A stretch of DNA of 64,000 nucleotides from Hufsiella arboris (GTDB taxonomy: Bacteria > Bacteroidota > Bacteroidia > Sphingobacteriales > Sphingobacteriaceae). Location of the stretch: the NCBI RefSeq assembly GCF_009834875.1, contig NZ_WVHT01000004.1:248001-312000 (forward strand). Reading direction: 5' to 3'. How positions within the stretch are numbered: the stretch's first letter is position 1; each line of letters begins with the position of its first letter. The notes beneath the pieces are model-generated. The model ran no database searches and was not told the origin of the DNA. It worked only from the letters and a program-made list of their open reading frames with translations. Made by a program: the position numbers and the translations under genes. This document shows, piece after piece, positions 36,501 through 46,190 of this stretch.

Positions 36501-39065
36501 TTAAAAACCTCCCATTTGCTGGGCTATGCTAAATGTAAAACCTTGACGGCCGCCGTCAGGCACACCAGGAATACGGTCAAACGCATAACCGTAATCGATA
36601 CCCAGCAAGCCGAATATAGGTAAAAATACACGTGCTCCAACACCTGCCGAACGGCGAACATTAAACGGATTAAAATCTTTGAAACTGTTCCAGGTATTTC
36701 CGCCTTCGGCAAATCCAAGTAAGAATACCGTTGCCTGCTGGCCCGTCATTACAGGATAACGAAGTTCAAGCTGGTACTTGTTAAATATCGGGCTTCCTGA
36801 ATTTCGGGCGATCGACATGTTTTGCTCAGAAGTTCCCTCAGGAACAATTGCGTTATTGGCATATCCACGCATCCCGATAACTTCCGATCCCTGCAGATAA
36901 TCAAATCCCTGCATACCATCACCGCCGAGTTTAAACCGCTCAAACGCCGACTGCCCAACGGCTGAATTATACATTCCAAGGAAACCGAATTGTGCCTGAG
37001 ATTTTAATACCAGTTTTCCATAAATACGAATAAACCACTGAGCTTCGAATTTCCACTTATTATATTCGGTCCATTTATATTTTATCTCATCTGGCGCAGT
37101 TGTGTAGTTGGTATTATTCCATAACGAATATGGTGGGGTTAACTGCACAGTCAAACGAATATTCGATCCGGATGTCGGATAAATCGGAGCATCCACCGAG
37201 TTACGGCTTAATTGCTCAGTTAAGTTTAGATTATAAGCCGTCCCATTTGAAAACAGGAAGCCGCCGTAATAATTGTGCAGTTTGTATTGTTGCAGATTAA
37301 TTGAGTGATTCAGCTGAAAATAATCATCCGGCCATTTTAAGCGCTGTCCTAAACTGAATGTAACACCGTTCAAACGAATCCGCGGATCATTTTCTGTAAA
37401 TACCGCCTGGTAGCTTGCATCATAAGTACTTGAATAAGTCGACAGTGACGTAAATGCACTTACACCAAAATACAGCGGTTTCTTTCCACCCAGCCATGGC
37501 TCTGAAAACGAAAAGCTATATGATTGGTATTGCTTGCCGTTAGTTTGTCCACGAAGACTTAATTTCTGTCCATCGCCTTTTGGCAGCGGTTTCCATTCTT
37601 TTAAATTGAACAGGTTACGTGCCGAAAAGTTATTGAAGGTTAACCCCAGAGTACCGATGATACGTCCACCGCCAAAACCACCGGAAAGTTCAACCTGATC
37701 GGAAGGTTTTTCTGTTACTGAATACTGAATGTCGACAGTGCCATCAGCAGGATTAGGTATTGGTTTTACGTCGGTTTTTGCTTCATCAAAGTTGCCCAAT
37801 TGTGCAATTTCACGGGTTGTACGAACTACCGCCTCTTTCGAGAACTTCTGTCCAGGCTTGGTACGGACTTCGCGCATTACAACGCGGTCGTTAGTGATAT
37901 CATTACCTTTAACGCTTACTTTATTAACTGTATACTGCGGACCCTCATACATTCGCATTTCCAGGCTAATTGTGTCGCCCTGAACTTTCGTTTGTACCGG
38001 ATCAACATTGAATGTCAGGTATCCATCATTTAAATACAATGATGACACGTCATCGCTGTTCGGGCTATTGCGTAATTTCTTTTCCAGCCGTTCTTCGCTG
38101 AACACCTCTCCTTTGTCGATACCTAAGATTTTTGAAAGTACATCTGACGAATATTTTGCATTTCCAGCCCATACGATGTCGCCGAAGTAGTACTTCGGAC
38201 CTTCATACAATTTCATATGAATGTCTACACTTTTATCACTGTGACGTGTAACGGTGTCGCTCAGAATCTCAGCATCCCTGTAGCCTTTGTCCTGCATTTT
38301 AGCGATCATCTTCTCCTTATCTTCTTCATATTTGCTTCGCTGAAATTTGCCAGAGCCAAAAACCTTGTACCATGCCTGCTGGTGCGTTTTCTTTAGATAT
38401 TTGCGCAACTTGGCTGACGAAAACTCTTTATTACCTTCAAAGGTTATGCTATGCGCCTTTACTTTGGAGTTTTTATCAACAGTGATATTTAAAATAACAT
38501 TATTCGCTTCGTTTGGATCCTTTTCCTGATCAAACTTTACTTCTGTGTACAGGTACCCTTTATCATTGAAATGCTTCTCAATGATACTGCGCGCCGTATT
38601 CATCAGGTTCTCGTTAACGATCTTACCTGTTTTATCATTTAACTTGGTACGGATCTCTTCAGTCTCGCCCTTTTTAAGGCCTTTGATGTTTAATTTGGTT
38701 AACCGCGGCCGCTCAACTACAACGAGCTCAAAAAATATTGAGTCTTCCTTAATGTGGTCAATGTTTAATTGCACATCATCGAATAAACCCTGCTCCCACA
38801 AATTCTTAATGGCGTTTGTTGTCGCTTCGCCCGGAACGGTTATCTGATCGCCTTTACTAAGTTTTGAGATCTGTATTAAAATATCCTTATCAAGAAATTG
38901 AGTTCCTTTTACAGTAGTTCCTCCGATAATGTATTCTTTTGGATTTAGGTAGCTCAGTTCATCGCTTGACTGCTTTAAACCTGAAGGAGTTCCCGGACGT
39001 ATCTGCGCAACAAGAGCTGTGGTAGAGAAAAATATGAAAACTATCGGGAGGAAAATTTTGTTCAT
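36501..39065 (-). CDS. bamA: Outer-membrane protein assembly factor BamA
   Basis: 854 aa. Signal peptide, five POTRA domains over roughly residues 50-430, then a 16-strand Omp85 barrel. RGFDYLQ-like loop residues (GFDYLQGSEVIGMRGY) and the final strand FTFSIAQQMGGF are conserved. Inserts outer-membrane proteins. Precedes two skp genes in one transcript and follows uppS, the usual Bacteroidota order. Confidence 0.96.
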   Translation of the reverse strand: MNKIFLPIVFIFFSTTALVAQIRPGTPSGLKQSSDELSYLNPKEYIIGGTTVKGTQFLDKDILIQISKLSKGDQITVPGEATTNAIKNLWEQGLFDDVQLNIDHIKEDSIFFELVVVERPRLTKLNIKGLKKGETEEIRTKLNDKTGKIVNENLMNTARSIIEKHFNDKGYLYTEVKFDQEKDPNEANNVILNITVDKNSKVKAHSITFEGNKEFSSAKLRKYLKKTHQQAWYKVFGSGKFQRSKYEEDKEKMIAKMQDKGYRDAEILSDTVTRHSDKSVDIHMKLYEGPKYYFGDIVWAGNAKYSSDVLSKILGIDKGEVFSEERLEKKLRNSPNSDDVSSLYLNDGYLTFNVDPVQTKVQGDTISLEMRMYEGPQYTVNKVSVKGNDITNDRVVMREVRTKPGQKFSKEAVVRTTREIAQLGNFDEAKTDVKPIPNPADGTVDIQYSVTEKPSDQVELSGGFGGGRIIGTLGLTFNNFSARNLFNLKEWKPLPKGDGQKLSLRGQTNGKQYQSYSFSFSEPWLGGKKPLYFGVSAFTSLSTYSSTYDASYQAVFTENDPRIRLNGVTFSLGQRLKWPDDYFQLNHSINLQQYKLHNYYGGFLFSNGTAYNLNLTEQLSRNSVDAPIYPTSGSNIRLTVQLTPPYSLWNNTNYTTAPDEIKYKWTEYNKWKFEAQWFIRIYGKLVLKSQAQFGFLGMYNSAVGQSAFERFKLGGDGMQGFDYLQGSEVIGMRGYANNAIVPEGTSEQNMSIARNSGSPIFNKYQLELRYPVMTGQQATVFLLGFAEGGNTWNSFKDFNPFNVRRSAGVGARVFLPIFGLLGIDYGYAFDRIPGVPDGGRQGFTFSIAQQMGGF

Positions 39066-39131
39066 TGACGTTTTATAATGGCTGCTAAAATAGCGGATAC
39101 AGTTGTTAAAATTTGTTAAAAAGTATAAAAA

Positions 39132-39872
39132 TTAGTTAATCTGCTCACTGGTTAAGCCAAAACGGCGTTCTCGATTCTGGTAATCTAGTATAGCATGGAA
39201 GAGGTCTTCCTTCCGGAAATCGGGCCAGAATTTATTAGTAAAATACAATTCGGCATAAGCCAATTGCCATAACAGGAAGTTACTGATACGGTACTCGCCG
39301 CTGGTGCGAATCAATAATTCAGGATCAGGCATTCCTGCGGTGGTAAGACTATTTGAAATCAGCGTTTCATTTATATCATCCGGTGAAATCTCCTTTTTCT
39401 GAACTTTTGTTGCAATTTCTTTCAGGGCATTGGTTATCTCCCACCTGGAGCTATAACTTAAGGCCAAAGTTAATACAGCGCGCGTATTATTCGCTGTTTT
39501 TGCCATGGCTTCATTCAGTTCATGAAGGCATTTAGGAGGTAATGAATCAAGGTTCCCGATTGCGTTGAGGCGTACACCGTTCTGATGCAATGATTTTGTC
39601 TCATTGCTGATAGTATGCACCAATAACTCCATGAGTGCCAAAACTTCCAGCTTCGGACGGTTCCAGTTTTCGGTAGAAAAAGCATAAAGGGTTATATAAG
39701 GTATACCCAGCTCAACGATACCTTCAACAGTATCACGAACTGATATAACACCGCTGTGGTGCCCAAATACCCGTAATTTGCCTTTTTCCTTCGCCCACCG
39801 GCCGTTACCATCCATGATTATAGCAACATGCTGTGGTAAACGGCTCATATCCAATTGCTCACGTAAACTCAT
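39132..39872 (-). CDS. uppS: Isoprenyl transferase (undecaprenyl diphosphate synthase)
   Basis: 246 aa from the ATG at 39872. VAIIMDGNGRWAKEKGK holds the catalytic Asp and pyrophosphate loop; YAFSTENWNRP, SYSSRWEI and IRTSGEYRISNFLLWQLAY are the other cis-prenyltransferase blocks. Makes the C55 carrier lipid for peptidoglycan and O-antigen. Sits between the DUF6089 gene and bamA. Confidence 0.96.
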   Translation of the reverse strand: MSLREQLDMSRLPQHVAIIMDGNGRWAKEKGKLRVFGHHSGVISVRDTVEGIVELGIPYITLYAFSTENWNRPKLEVLALMELLVHTISNETKSLHQNGVRLNAIGNLDSLPPKCLHELNEAMAKTANNTRAVLTLALSYSSRWEITNALKEIATKVQKKEISPDDINETLISNSLTTAGMPDPELLIRTSGEYRISNFLLWQLAYAELYFTNKFWPDFRKEDLFHAILDYQNRERRFGLTSEQIN

Positions 39873-39890
39873 CAATACAAATTTATAGCC

Positions 39891-40697
39891 CTAAAATGTC
39901 GCACATTTTTGGCTCACAAAGGTATAAGTTAAGCTAATACCTGCAAACATGTAGGTGTCTCTTTTTCGTAAATCTCCCCGTTGCGTTCCGGGCACACCTA
40001 TTTTATTGACTGATGGATCGGACAGAAACTGCCTTTGAGCGGTAAATGCAGCATCATTTGGAACATTTAGCTGCTGAGGAGTTGGGTAATAACCACTCAC
40101 GTCATCCAGAAAATCAGTTCCTGTAGTTCGGTATCCAAGCTCACCAATAAGACTCCAGTTTCCTGAAAAGTTATATTTAACACCGGCTCCGTAAGGAATT
40201 GAATAGGTGTATTGGCGATAAGTATTATTTAGATCCTGTCCTTCTGTTCCATAGTCATGCAGCATATATTTAATTCCGTTGTACTCAGCCCGAGGGTCGA
40301 ATAACACACCTCCAAATCCCACAAAAAGGAATGGACTGAAACGCTTGGAGTTAAATTCAGTTGTCATGTAGTTGAAAAAGTTAAATTCCACCTGCAAACT
40401 TCCTTCCGTTACTGGTGAATAAAAATTGAGGTTCCTGTTCCTCTCCTGCTCATTGTCAGATTTCGCATCTTCGCCGCGTATTTCGCCATGATAAATATTC
40501 AGCTTCAGCGACCAGTAGCCATCAAAATTGCGTTTTACCAGGCCGCCGTAGCCGAGATCTGTAAATTTAAAAAGCTTCAACTGGTTTAAATCTCCAATAT
40601 ATCCTGATGAGCCAGCAAAAGCACCTAGTTCCCAGGTCTGTGCCCTGGAAAATTGTATGGTGGTGATTAATAAAAACAAGCACAGGATTTTCCGCAT
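39891..40697 (-). CDS. DUF6089 family outer-membrane beta-barrel protein
   Basis: 268 aa from the ATG at 40697 with a signal peptide (MRKILCLFLLITTIQFSRAQ). WELGAFAGSSGYIGDLN begins a small barrel, with GGLVKRNFDGYWSLKLNIYH as a strand pair and GISLTYTFV near the end. Its place between nadK and uppS-bamA is conserved in Bacteroidota, suggesting an envelope role, but no function is known to me. The longer frame to 40721 would overlap nadK. Confidence 0.85.
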   Translation of the reverse strand: MRKILCLFLLITTIQFSRAQTWELGAFAGSSGYIGDLNQLKLFKFTDLGYGGLVKRNFDGYWSLKLNIYHGEIRGEDAKSDNEQERNRNLNFYSPVTEGSLQVEFNFFNYMTTEFNSKRFSPFLFVGFGGVLFDPRAEYNGIKYMLHDYGTEGQDLNNTYRQYTYSIPYGAGVKYNFSGNWSLIGELGYRTTGTDFLDDVSGYYPTPQQLNVPNDAAFTAQRQFLSDPSVNKIGVPGTQRGDLRKRDTYMFAGISLTYTFVSQKCATF

Positions 40698-40701
40698 GAA
40701 G

Positions 40702-41580
40702 CTAATAGTTACGGGTATCAATGCCCCAAAGCAACTTGTTCCTTAACGTCGATAAGTAGCTTTCATTATTGAGCCTCACCAGGTTAATCTTAAATTCGGC
40801 ACGGTTAACGCTTAACTTAACAGCATTACTTATAATTTCGGTGCGCGAATCACAGGAAACCAGGTACTTCGAAGATCGTCCTTCAATTTCAAATGACAGC
40901 ACATTTGTATCCGAAAGAATAACCGGCCTAACGTTTAGATTATGCGGAGATATTGGCGTTACAATAAAATTGCCGGATTGCGGAAAAACGATCGGTCCGC
41001 CGCAGCTAAGTGAGTAAGCTGTTGATCCGGTAGGCGTTGCTATGATTAAGCCATCGGCCCAATAAGAATTTAAAAATTCGCCGTTCAGGTAGGCATGGAT
41101 AATCATCATCGCCGAATTATCCCGCCTGTGAATGGTTATATCATTCAGAGCGAAGTTATCGTCGCCAAACATATTGTTCTCGGAGGAAAGTTTTAACAAA
41201 ACGCGGCTATCGAGGGAGAACTCCTTGTTTACAAGTTTAATGAGCGCACTTTTAATATCTTCCTTTTTAACACTGGCAAGAAAACCCAGTCGCCCGAGAT
41301 TGATTCCCATCACCGGAATCTGGGTATCACGTATTAAGGTAACAGTGTCAAGCATCGTTCCATCGCCTCCGAGGCTCAATAGAACATCTGCATCTTTCAA
41401 ATCTTCACAGGATGAAAACTCTGCAAACTTCCTGTTGCACTTTATTTTTTTATCGCAAAACTTGGCAAAGTGGCTGTAAACTATAAGATCTGTATCCAGC
41501 TCATTAAGAATGTCAAAAACATGCTGTACATACACAAGCGCGCCTTCGCTGATTTCGCGTCCATAGATTGCAATCCTCAT
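40702..41580 (-). CDS. nadK: NAD kinase
   Basis: 292 aa. Makes NADP from NAD with ATP. SLGGDGTMLDTV is the GGDGT motif; ALNDITIHRRD replaces the usual NE/D block and TPTGSTAYSLSCGGPI is the second nucleotide-binding loop. Normal length. In the yqeY-to-skp block, between the CBS protein gene and DUF6089. Confidence 0.95.
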   Translation of the reverse strand: MRIAIYGREISEGALVYVQHVFDILNELDTDLIVYSHFAKFCDKKIKCNRKFAEFSSCEDLKDADVLLSLGGDGTMLDTVTLIRDTQIPVMGINLGRLGFLASVKKEDIKSALIKLVNKEFSLDSRVLLKLSSENNMFGDDNFALNDITIHRRDNSAMMIIHAYLNGEFLNSYWADGLIIATPTGSTAYSLSCGGPIVFPQSGNFIVTPISPHNLNVRPVILSDTNVLSFEIEGRSSKYLVSCDSRTEIISNAVKLSVNRAEFKINLVRLNNESYLSTLRNKLLWGIDTRNY

Positions 41581-41651
41581 GTAATTTTGCTTTTAGATAG
41601 AACCAAGTCGATATGTGGTAGAATCATCCGATTTATTTAGGAGCTGATCAA

Positions 41652-42314
41652 TCACATGTTAAGATAATTCATTAGCTGGTCATAACGATCCGTCGAGTCG
41701 TTGCTATCATTGTGATTATTATAGGTGTGAACAACCACATAGTCATATCGCAACAAAGAAGCGACAATTGTTGAGATATCCGAACGGTTTATTTTTAACG
41801 TTAATTCCAGGCGAGTCGAATCTGGGAACGATTGAATATAAGAACTTAAAATTTGAGCGTTATCCGACTCGATAATTTGCGAGACATGAGCCAGCGAATT
41901 ATTACGATTATTAATTTCGAGTACAATAATTCCACCCGGATCTTTAACGGAAGCAATTGTCGCAAAATACTCGTTCATCGTGTTCAACGAAATCAAACCC
42001 AGGTAGTTGTTAGTGGCATCGAGCACCGGCACTACGCTGATTTTCAATTCATAAAACAAATTAACAACATCATAAATATGCTGGTTATCCCGTACAAAAG
42101 GATTATGAAGTGAAAGACTCAAACTGCCAATGGCGGCTTGATAATCACTTACTTCAATCAGGTCATCATCCGCCAATAAGCCCAGAAACTGATTGTCATT
42201 TACAACGGGAAGGTGGTTAACGCGGAATTCTCCCATTCGGTCAAAAGCCTTCTGAACGCTGTCAGAAGTTTTTAACGGGGGAATTACATCTGCTATTAAC
42301 TCACGTGCTTCCAT
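41652..42314 (-). CDS. CBS-domain protein
   Basis: 220 aa. Two CBS motifs: residues 1-60 (FRVNHLPVVNDNQFLGLLAD) and 70-125 (ELKISVVPVLDATNNYLGLI), which together form a Bateman module likely to bind an adenine nucleotide. The C-terminal 90 residues resemble an ACT-like alpha/beta fold (IIVLEINNRNNSLAHVSQII), so it may sense a second small ligand. Located between an alpha/beta hydrolase and nadK, which could hint at a link to NAD(P), but this is inference. Confidence 0.85.
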   Translation of the reverse strand: MEARELIADVIPPLKTSDSVQKAFDRMGEFRVNHLPVVNDNQFLGLLADDDLIEVSDYQAAIGSLSLSLHNPFVRDNQHIYDVVNLFYELKISVVPVLDATNNYLGLISLNTMNEYFATIASVKDPGGIIVLEINNRNNSLAHVSQIIESDNAQILSSYIQSFPDSTRLELTLKINRSDISTIVASLLRYDYVVVHTYNNHNDSNDSTDRYDQLMNYLNM

Positions 42315-43079
42315 TTATTTCAGTAATACTCTGTTTAAAAATTTCTCCAGGTATTCGTTGAACTCGGCAGGATGTTCCATCATTGGCGCATGCCCGCATT
42401 GGTCAATCCAGTTAAGTTCTGAATTCGGAAGAAGCTGATGAAACTCAACGGCTACCTCCGGTGGTGTAATTTTATCATTTTTACCCCAAATCAGGCAAAC
42501 GGGAACCGTTATTTTATAAAGGTCTTTTGACATGTTATGACGTATGGCCGATTTGGCCATTGCCAATATCCGGATAACCCGGTTACGATCGTTAACAGTC
42601 TGGAAAACCTCGTCAACTAATTCCTTTGTTGCAATTTCGGGGCTATAAAACGTAAATTCAACTTTTTCTTTAATAAAATCATAGCTCTCACGACGCGGGA
42701 AAGATCCTCCGAAAGAATTTTCATACAAACCTGAGCTTCCCGCTAAAACCATCGCCTTAATATCTTCAGGATGAGAAGTAGCAAGTACTAAAGCTACGTG
42801 CCCGCCCAGGGAGTTACCCAGTACCGTTACCTGCTCCAGCTTTTTGTACTTGATGAATTTATGTACAAACTTCGCCAGGCTTTTTATACCGGTCGTAAGC
42901 AACGGAAGCTCATAAATAGGTAGCATTGGGATAATTACCCTGTAATTTGTTCTGAATTTTATGATGACATCTTCCCAATTGCTTAACGCGCCCATCAATC
43001 CATGTAATAGCAATAACACCTGTCCTTCACCTTCATCAATATATCTGAAACCATCTTCTTCTTTAACGGAAAACTCCAT
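42315..43079 (-). CDS. Alpha/beta hydrolase
   Basis: 254 aa. Oxyanion motif LLHGLMGALSNWED, nucleophile serine in LGNSLGGHVAL, acid in WGKNDKITPPE and His in CGHAPMMEHPAEF: a complete triad. Esterase, lipase or similar; substrate unknown. The stop abuts the CBS-protein start (42314/42315), implying translational coupling. Confidence 0.9.
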   Translation of the reverse strand: MEFSVKEEDGFRYIDEGEGQVLLLLHGLMGALSNWEDVIIKFRTNYRVIIPMLPIYELPLLTTGIKSLAKFVHKFIKYKKLEQVTVLGNSLGGHVALVLATSHPEDIKAMVLAGSSGLYENSFGGSFPRRESYDFIKEKVEFTFYSPEIATKELVDEVFQTVNDRNRVIRILAMAKSAIRHNMSKDLYKITVPVCLIWGKNDKITPPEVAVEFHQLLPNSELNWIDQCGHAPMMEHPAEFNEYLEKFLNRVLLK

Positions 43080-43188
43080 ACGTTCTTAACTCTTAAAAAT
43101 TAGTTGCGGCAAGTGTAAAAAAAATTCTATAAACGACTATAAAAATAGGTTTTTATATCGAACCAACTGCAAATACCCGAATAAAATA

Positions 43189-43638
43189 TCAGGATAAAAG
43201 CTCTTTTACAATTTCTGAAATTGTCTTACCGTCCGCTTTGCCTGCCAGTTTTTTATTCGCCAGCCCGATCACTTTTCCCATGTCCTTTAATCCAGCGGCG
43301 CCAGTTTCGCTGATAATCAGCTGTACTTCTCCACTAACTTCATCACGGCTCAATTGTTTCGGCAAGTATCCTTCGATCACATTCATTTCCTCTACCTCAA
43401 TTTTATACAGGTCTTCGCGATTTTGTGTTTGGTATATTTCTGCCGACTCTTTGCGCTGCTTTACCAATTTTTGCAAAACCTTTATCTCAGCGTCTTCGGA
43501 TAACGTATCTGAAGCTCCTTTTTCCGTCTTGGCCACAAGGAGTGCCGCCTTAATCGCCCGTAATCCGCGCAATGACGCATCGTCTTTAGCAAGCATTGCA
43601 GCTTTAATATCCTGATCTATTTGTTGTTGAAGTGCCAT
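43189..43638 (-). CDS. GatB/YqeY domain protein
   Basis: 149 aa, all-helical YqeY family (tail domain of GatB-like amidotransferases). VLQKLVKQRKESAEIY and IEGYLPKQLSRDEV are diagnostic. Role unknown; proposed to touch tRNA. First gene in the minus-strand block that runs through nadK, uppS, bamA and skp, though 110 nt separate it from the next gene. Confidence 0.9.
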   Translation of the reverse strand: MALQQQIDQDIKAAMLAKDDASLRGLRAIKAALLVAKTEKGASDTLSEDAEIKVLQKLVKQRKESAEIYQTQNREDLYKIEVEEMNVIEGYLPKQLSRDEVSGEVQLIISETGAAGLKDMGKVIGLANKKLAGKADGKTISEIVKELLS

Positions 43639-43788
43639 ATGTTCTGTTTTTACTTTTGGTAAATTTATAAATCCTTAGGTAGTTTATAAAATAACGGATA
43701 AACCAGCAAACTGAAGTAGTTATTATAAAAATATCCCCAATATAAGGATGAGTCAAAAAAGCTATCTTAGTATACCAATTATAGCTTC

Positions 43789-45324
43789 ATGAAAATTTAT
43801 ATCGTCAGAATCTGCGGCTTACTCTTGCTTATTTGCTTGTCATTAAGCCCTGTATATGCTCAAACCCAATCGTTAGGGATCTTCAATGGCCATTCCGACA
43901 TCGGAAACGTGAAACATGCCGGAAGCGCCAGCTACAATTCCGAAGCGCAATCTTATACAATTTCCGGTTCGGGAACCAATATCTGGTTCGATCATGATGA
44001 ATTTCATTTCGTATGGAAGAAAATGAAAGGCGATTTTATTCTTCGGACAAACGCAGCCTTTATTGGAAAAGGGACCGAACTGCATCGCAAATGGGGCTGG
44101 ATGATCCGCAGTTCGCTTGATACAAACTCAAGACATGTAAACGCGGTTGTACATGGCGACGGCTTAACTTCATTGCAGTTTAGGCGCAAAGATGGCGCAA
44201 CAACGGAAGAGATTAAATCGACCATTAAAGCTGCTGACGTAGTACAGCTTGAACGCAAGGGAAATGTCTATACCATGTCAGTCGCGCTGAAAGGAGAAAC
44301 ATTTACCAGTGAAAAGTTAGAAGGTGTTGATCTCGGCGATGATGTGTATGTTGGATTATTTGTTTGTTCACATAATCCGAATATAATAGAAAAGGCAGTG
44401 TTTAATAATGTTCGTATAGTAGTTCCCGCTCCAGTGGAACTTGTCGCTTATAAACAATACATCGGAAGCAATCTCGAAATTCTGGATATTGCAACGCAAA
44501 ACAGCAAGGTCATCTATCAAACGCCAGGCTCGATTCAGGCGCCCAATTGGAACAAAGACGGGAAATCACTTATTTATAATGCGGATGGATTACTTTACCA
44601 GTTTGATTTAAAAACCAGTAAGCCCAATATTATTAATACCGGAGCAGCCAAGCATAATAACAACGACCATGTTTTGTCCTTTGACGGGAAGATGCTGGCA
44701 ATAAGCAGCGGCGATGGAGAGAATGGCACATCAATTGGTTACGTTGTACCCCGGACAGGCGGCGAACCAAAGCGCATTACAGAAACGGGACCATCATACA
44801 TGCATGGCTGGTCGCCGGATGGCAAAACCCTGGTATTTACCGGGCAACGCAATAAAGAATTTGACGTTTACAGCATTCCTTCAACAGGCGGACCTGAAAA
44901 ACGGCTTACTACTGCGCCAGGACTGGATGACGGACCCGAGTATAGCCCTGACGGGCGATACATTTATTTTAACTCGGTTCGAAGCGGGCTGATGCAGATC
45001 TGGCGTATGAAACGAGATGGCAGTGACCAGACGCAGATAACTGACGATGGATTTAACAACTGGTTCCCTCACATTTCACCCGATGGTAAATCGATCGTTT
45101 TCATTTCCTTTTTAAAGGAAGAAGTTGATCCGGGCGATCATCCTTTTTATAAACATGTCTATATCAGGGTAATGCCAACGGCTGGCGGTAAACCAAAAGT
45201 GATCGCCTATTTATATGGAGGTCAGGGAACGATCAACACACCGTCGTGGTCGCCGGACAGTAAAGCTATAGCGTTGGTGAGCAATACAAATTTGTTGTTT
45301 CCTGTGTATCCGGTTGGAAAATAA
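43789..45324 (+). CDS. Exported two-domain protein: DUF1349-like concanavalin fold plus TolB/PD40 propeller
   Basis: 511 aa with a signal peptide (MKIYIVRICGLLLLICLSL). Residues about 25-210 resemble a concanavalin-like DUF1349 fold (KMKGDFILRTNAAFIGKGTE, then GDDVYVGLFVCSHNPN). Residues about 220-500 hold repeated PD40/TolB motifs: SPDGKTLVFTG, SPDGRYIYFNS, SPDGKSIVFISF and SPDSKAIALVS. Probably periplasmic; a carbohydrate or protein interaction role is inferred. Convergent with the deacetylase gene, only 14 nt apart. Confidence 0.85.
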   Translation: MKIYIVRICGLLLLICLSLSPVYAQTQSLGIFNGHSDIGNVKHAGSASYNSEAQSYTISGSGTNIWFDHDEFHFVWKKMKGDFILRTNAAFIGKGTELHRKWGWMIRSSLDTNSRHVNAVVHGDGLTSLQFRRKDGATTEEIKSTIKAADVVQLERKGNVYTMSVALKGETFTSEKLEGVDLGDDVYVGLFVCSHNPNIIEKAVFNNVRIVVPAPVELVAYKQYIGSNLEILDIATQNSKVIYQTPGSIQAPNWNKDGKSLIYNADGLLYQFDLKTSKPNIINTGAAKHNNNDHVLSFDGKMLAISSGDGENGTSIGYVVPRTGGEPKRITETGPSYMHGWSPDGKTLVFTGQRNKEFDVYSIPSTGGPEKRLTTAPGLDDGPEYSPDGRYIYFNSVRSGLMQIWRMKRDGSDQTQITDDGFNNWFPHISPDGKSIVFISFLKEEVDPGDHPFYKHVYIRVMPTAGGKPKVIAYLYGGQGTINTPSWSPDSKAIALVSNTNLLFPVYPVGK

Positions 45325-45338
45325 TACGCTTAGATGTT

Positions 45339-46136
45339 TCAGTTCGATTTAGCCTGATATTCCTTAATCTTTTCGGCGACTTCTACCATCGGAGCTATCC
45401 AGATATCTTTTTCGTTAGCTTTCAGATAATGAAGCAATTTGCTGTGAGCACTCAGATCTTCGTTGATTGCGTGCCCGCCTCCCACGCCATGAAACAGGAA
45501 TACCAGTAAGGTGTGTGTTTGCTGAGCTTTCTTTACTAAGTCTATCATATATCCAGCAGGCTGATCGGCAATATAATAAGAATCGATGTTGTCTAATTTC
45601 GTTTCTGCAGGGGTCAACAAACTTGCGTTCACTCCTCTTGCTCCTACAAAATCGTTCTTTAACTGGTTATAAAAGAACTCACCGCCCACTTTCAAATCAC
45701 CGCAAGGGTAAGCAAATGTCCGCTTGTCTTTACCATCGATCGCTTTAAGAAGCGTATTGTTCATCCTGATTTCAGCCACGGCTCTCGACACGGTATATTT
45801 ACTTAAATCAAAATCGGGCTGCACCCAGCCTCTGCCCGGTAATGAAGCGTCGCAAGGGTGAAACAGCGCGTGATTACCTAGTTCATGGCCTTTTTTTGCC
45901 GCTTGCCGCCACTCATTTAAACGTTTATCGACAACAGGAGACGAGCCGATGATATAAAAAGTACCACGCAATTTAAGCGAATCGAGTGCCGGAATAACGT
46001 TGTCCAGATCAATATCGATCGCGTCATCGTAGGTAAGTACCACCGCGCATTGTTTATTGTTCCAGACGCTGGATTTTTGAGCTAAGACAGTTCCTGAAAA
46101 AACAAGACTTAAAACGGCGAAAACTATTTTTTTCAT
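45339..46136 (-). CDS. Exported polysaccharide deacetylase (NodB fold)
   Basis: 265 aa with a signal peptide (MKKIVFAVLSLVFSGTVLAQ). VLTYDDAIDIDLDN has the Asp-Asp pair and GHELGNHALFHP the His-x3-His metal site of CE4 deacetylases. FVGARGVNASL and FLFHGVGGGH complete the fold. Removes N- or O-acetyl groups from an unknown polysaccharide. A TTG-N20-TTAATTTG element upstream resembles a promoter with one mismatch. Confidence 0.9.
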   Translation of the reverse strand: MKKIVFAVLSLVFSGTVLAQKSSVWNNKQCAVVLTYDDAIDIDLDNVIPALDSLKLRGTFYIIGSSPVVDKRLNEWRQAAKKGHELGNHALFHPCDASLPGRGWVQPDFDLSKYTVSRAVAEIRMNNTLLKAIDGKDKRTFAYPCGDLKVGGEFFYNQLKNDFVGARGVNASLLTPAETKLDNIDSYYIADQPAGYMIDLVKKAQQTHTLLVFLFHGVGGGHAINEDLSAHSKLLHYLKANEKDIWIAPMVEVAEKIKEYQAKSN

Positions 46137-46190
46137 AACTCAAATTAAGGTTTTAATCAGCTTTGAAACAATACAGCCGGTTCCGGATAT

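Noticed and set aside
43238-43615. 125-codon plus-strand frame opposite the YqeY gene
   Set aside because: Mirror of a well-conserved gene; low-complexity translation.
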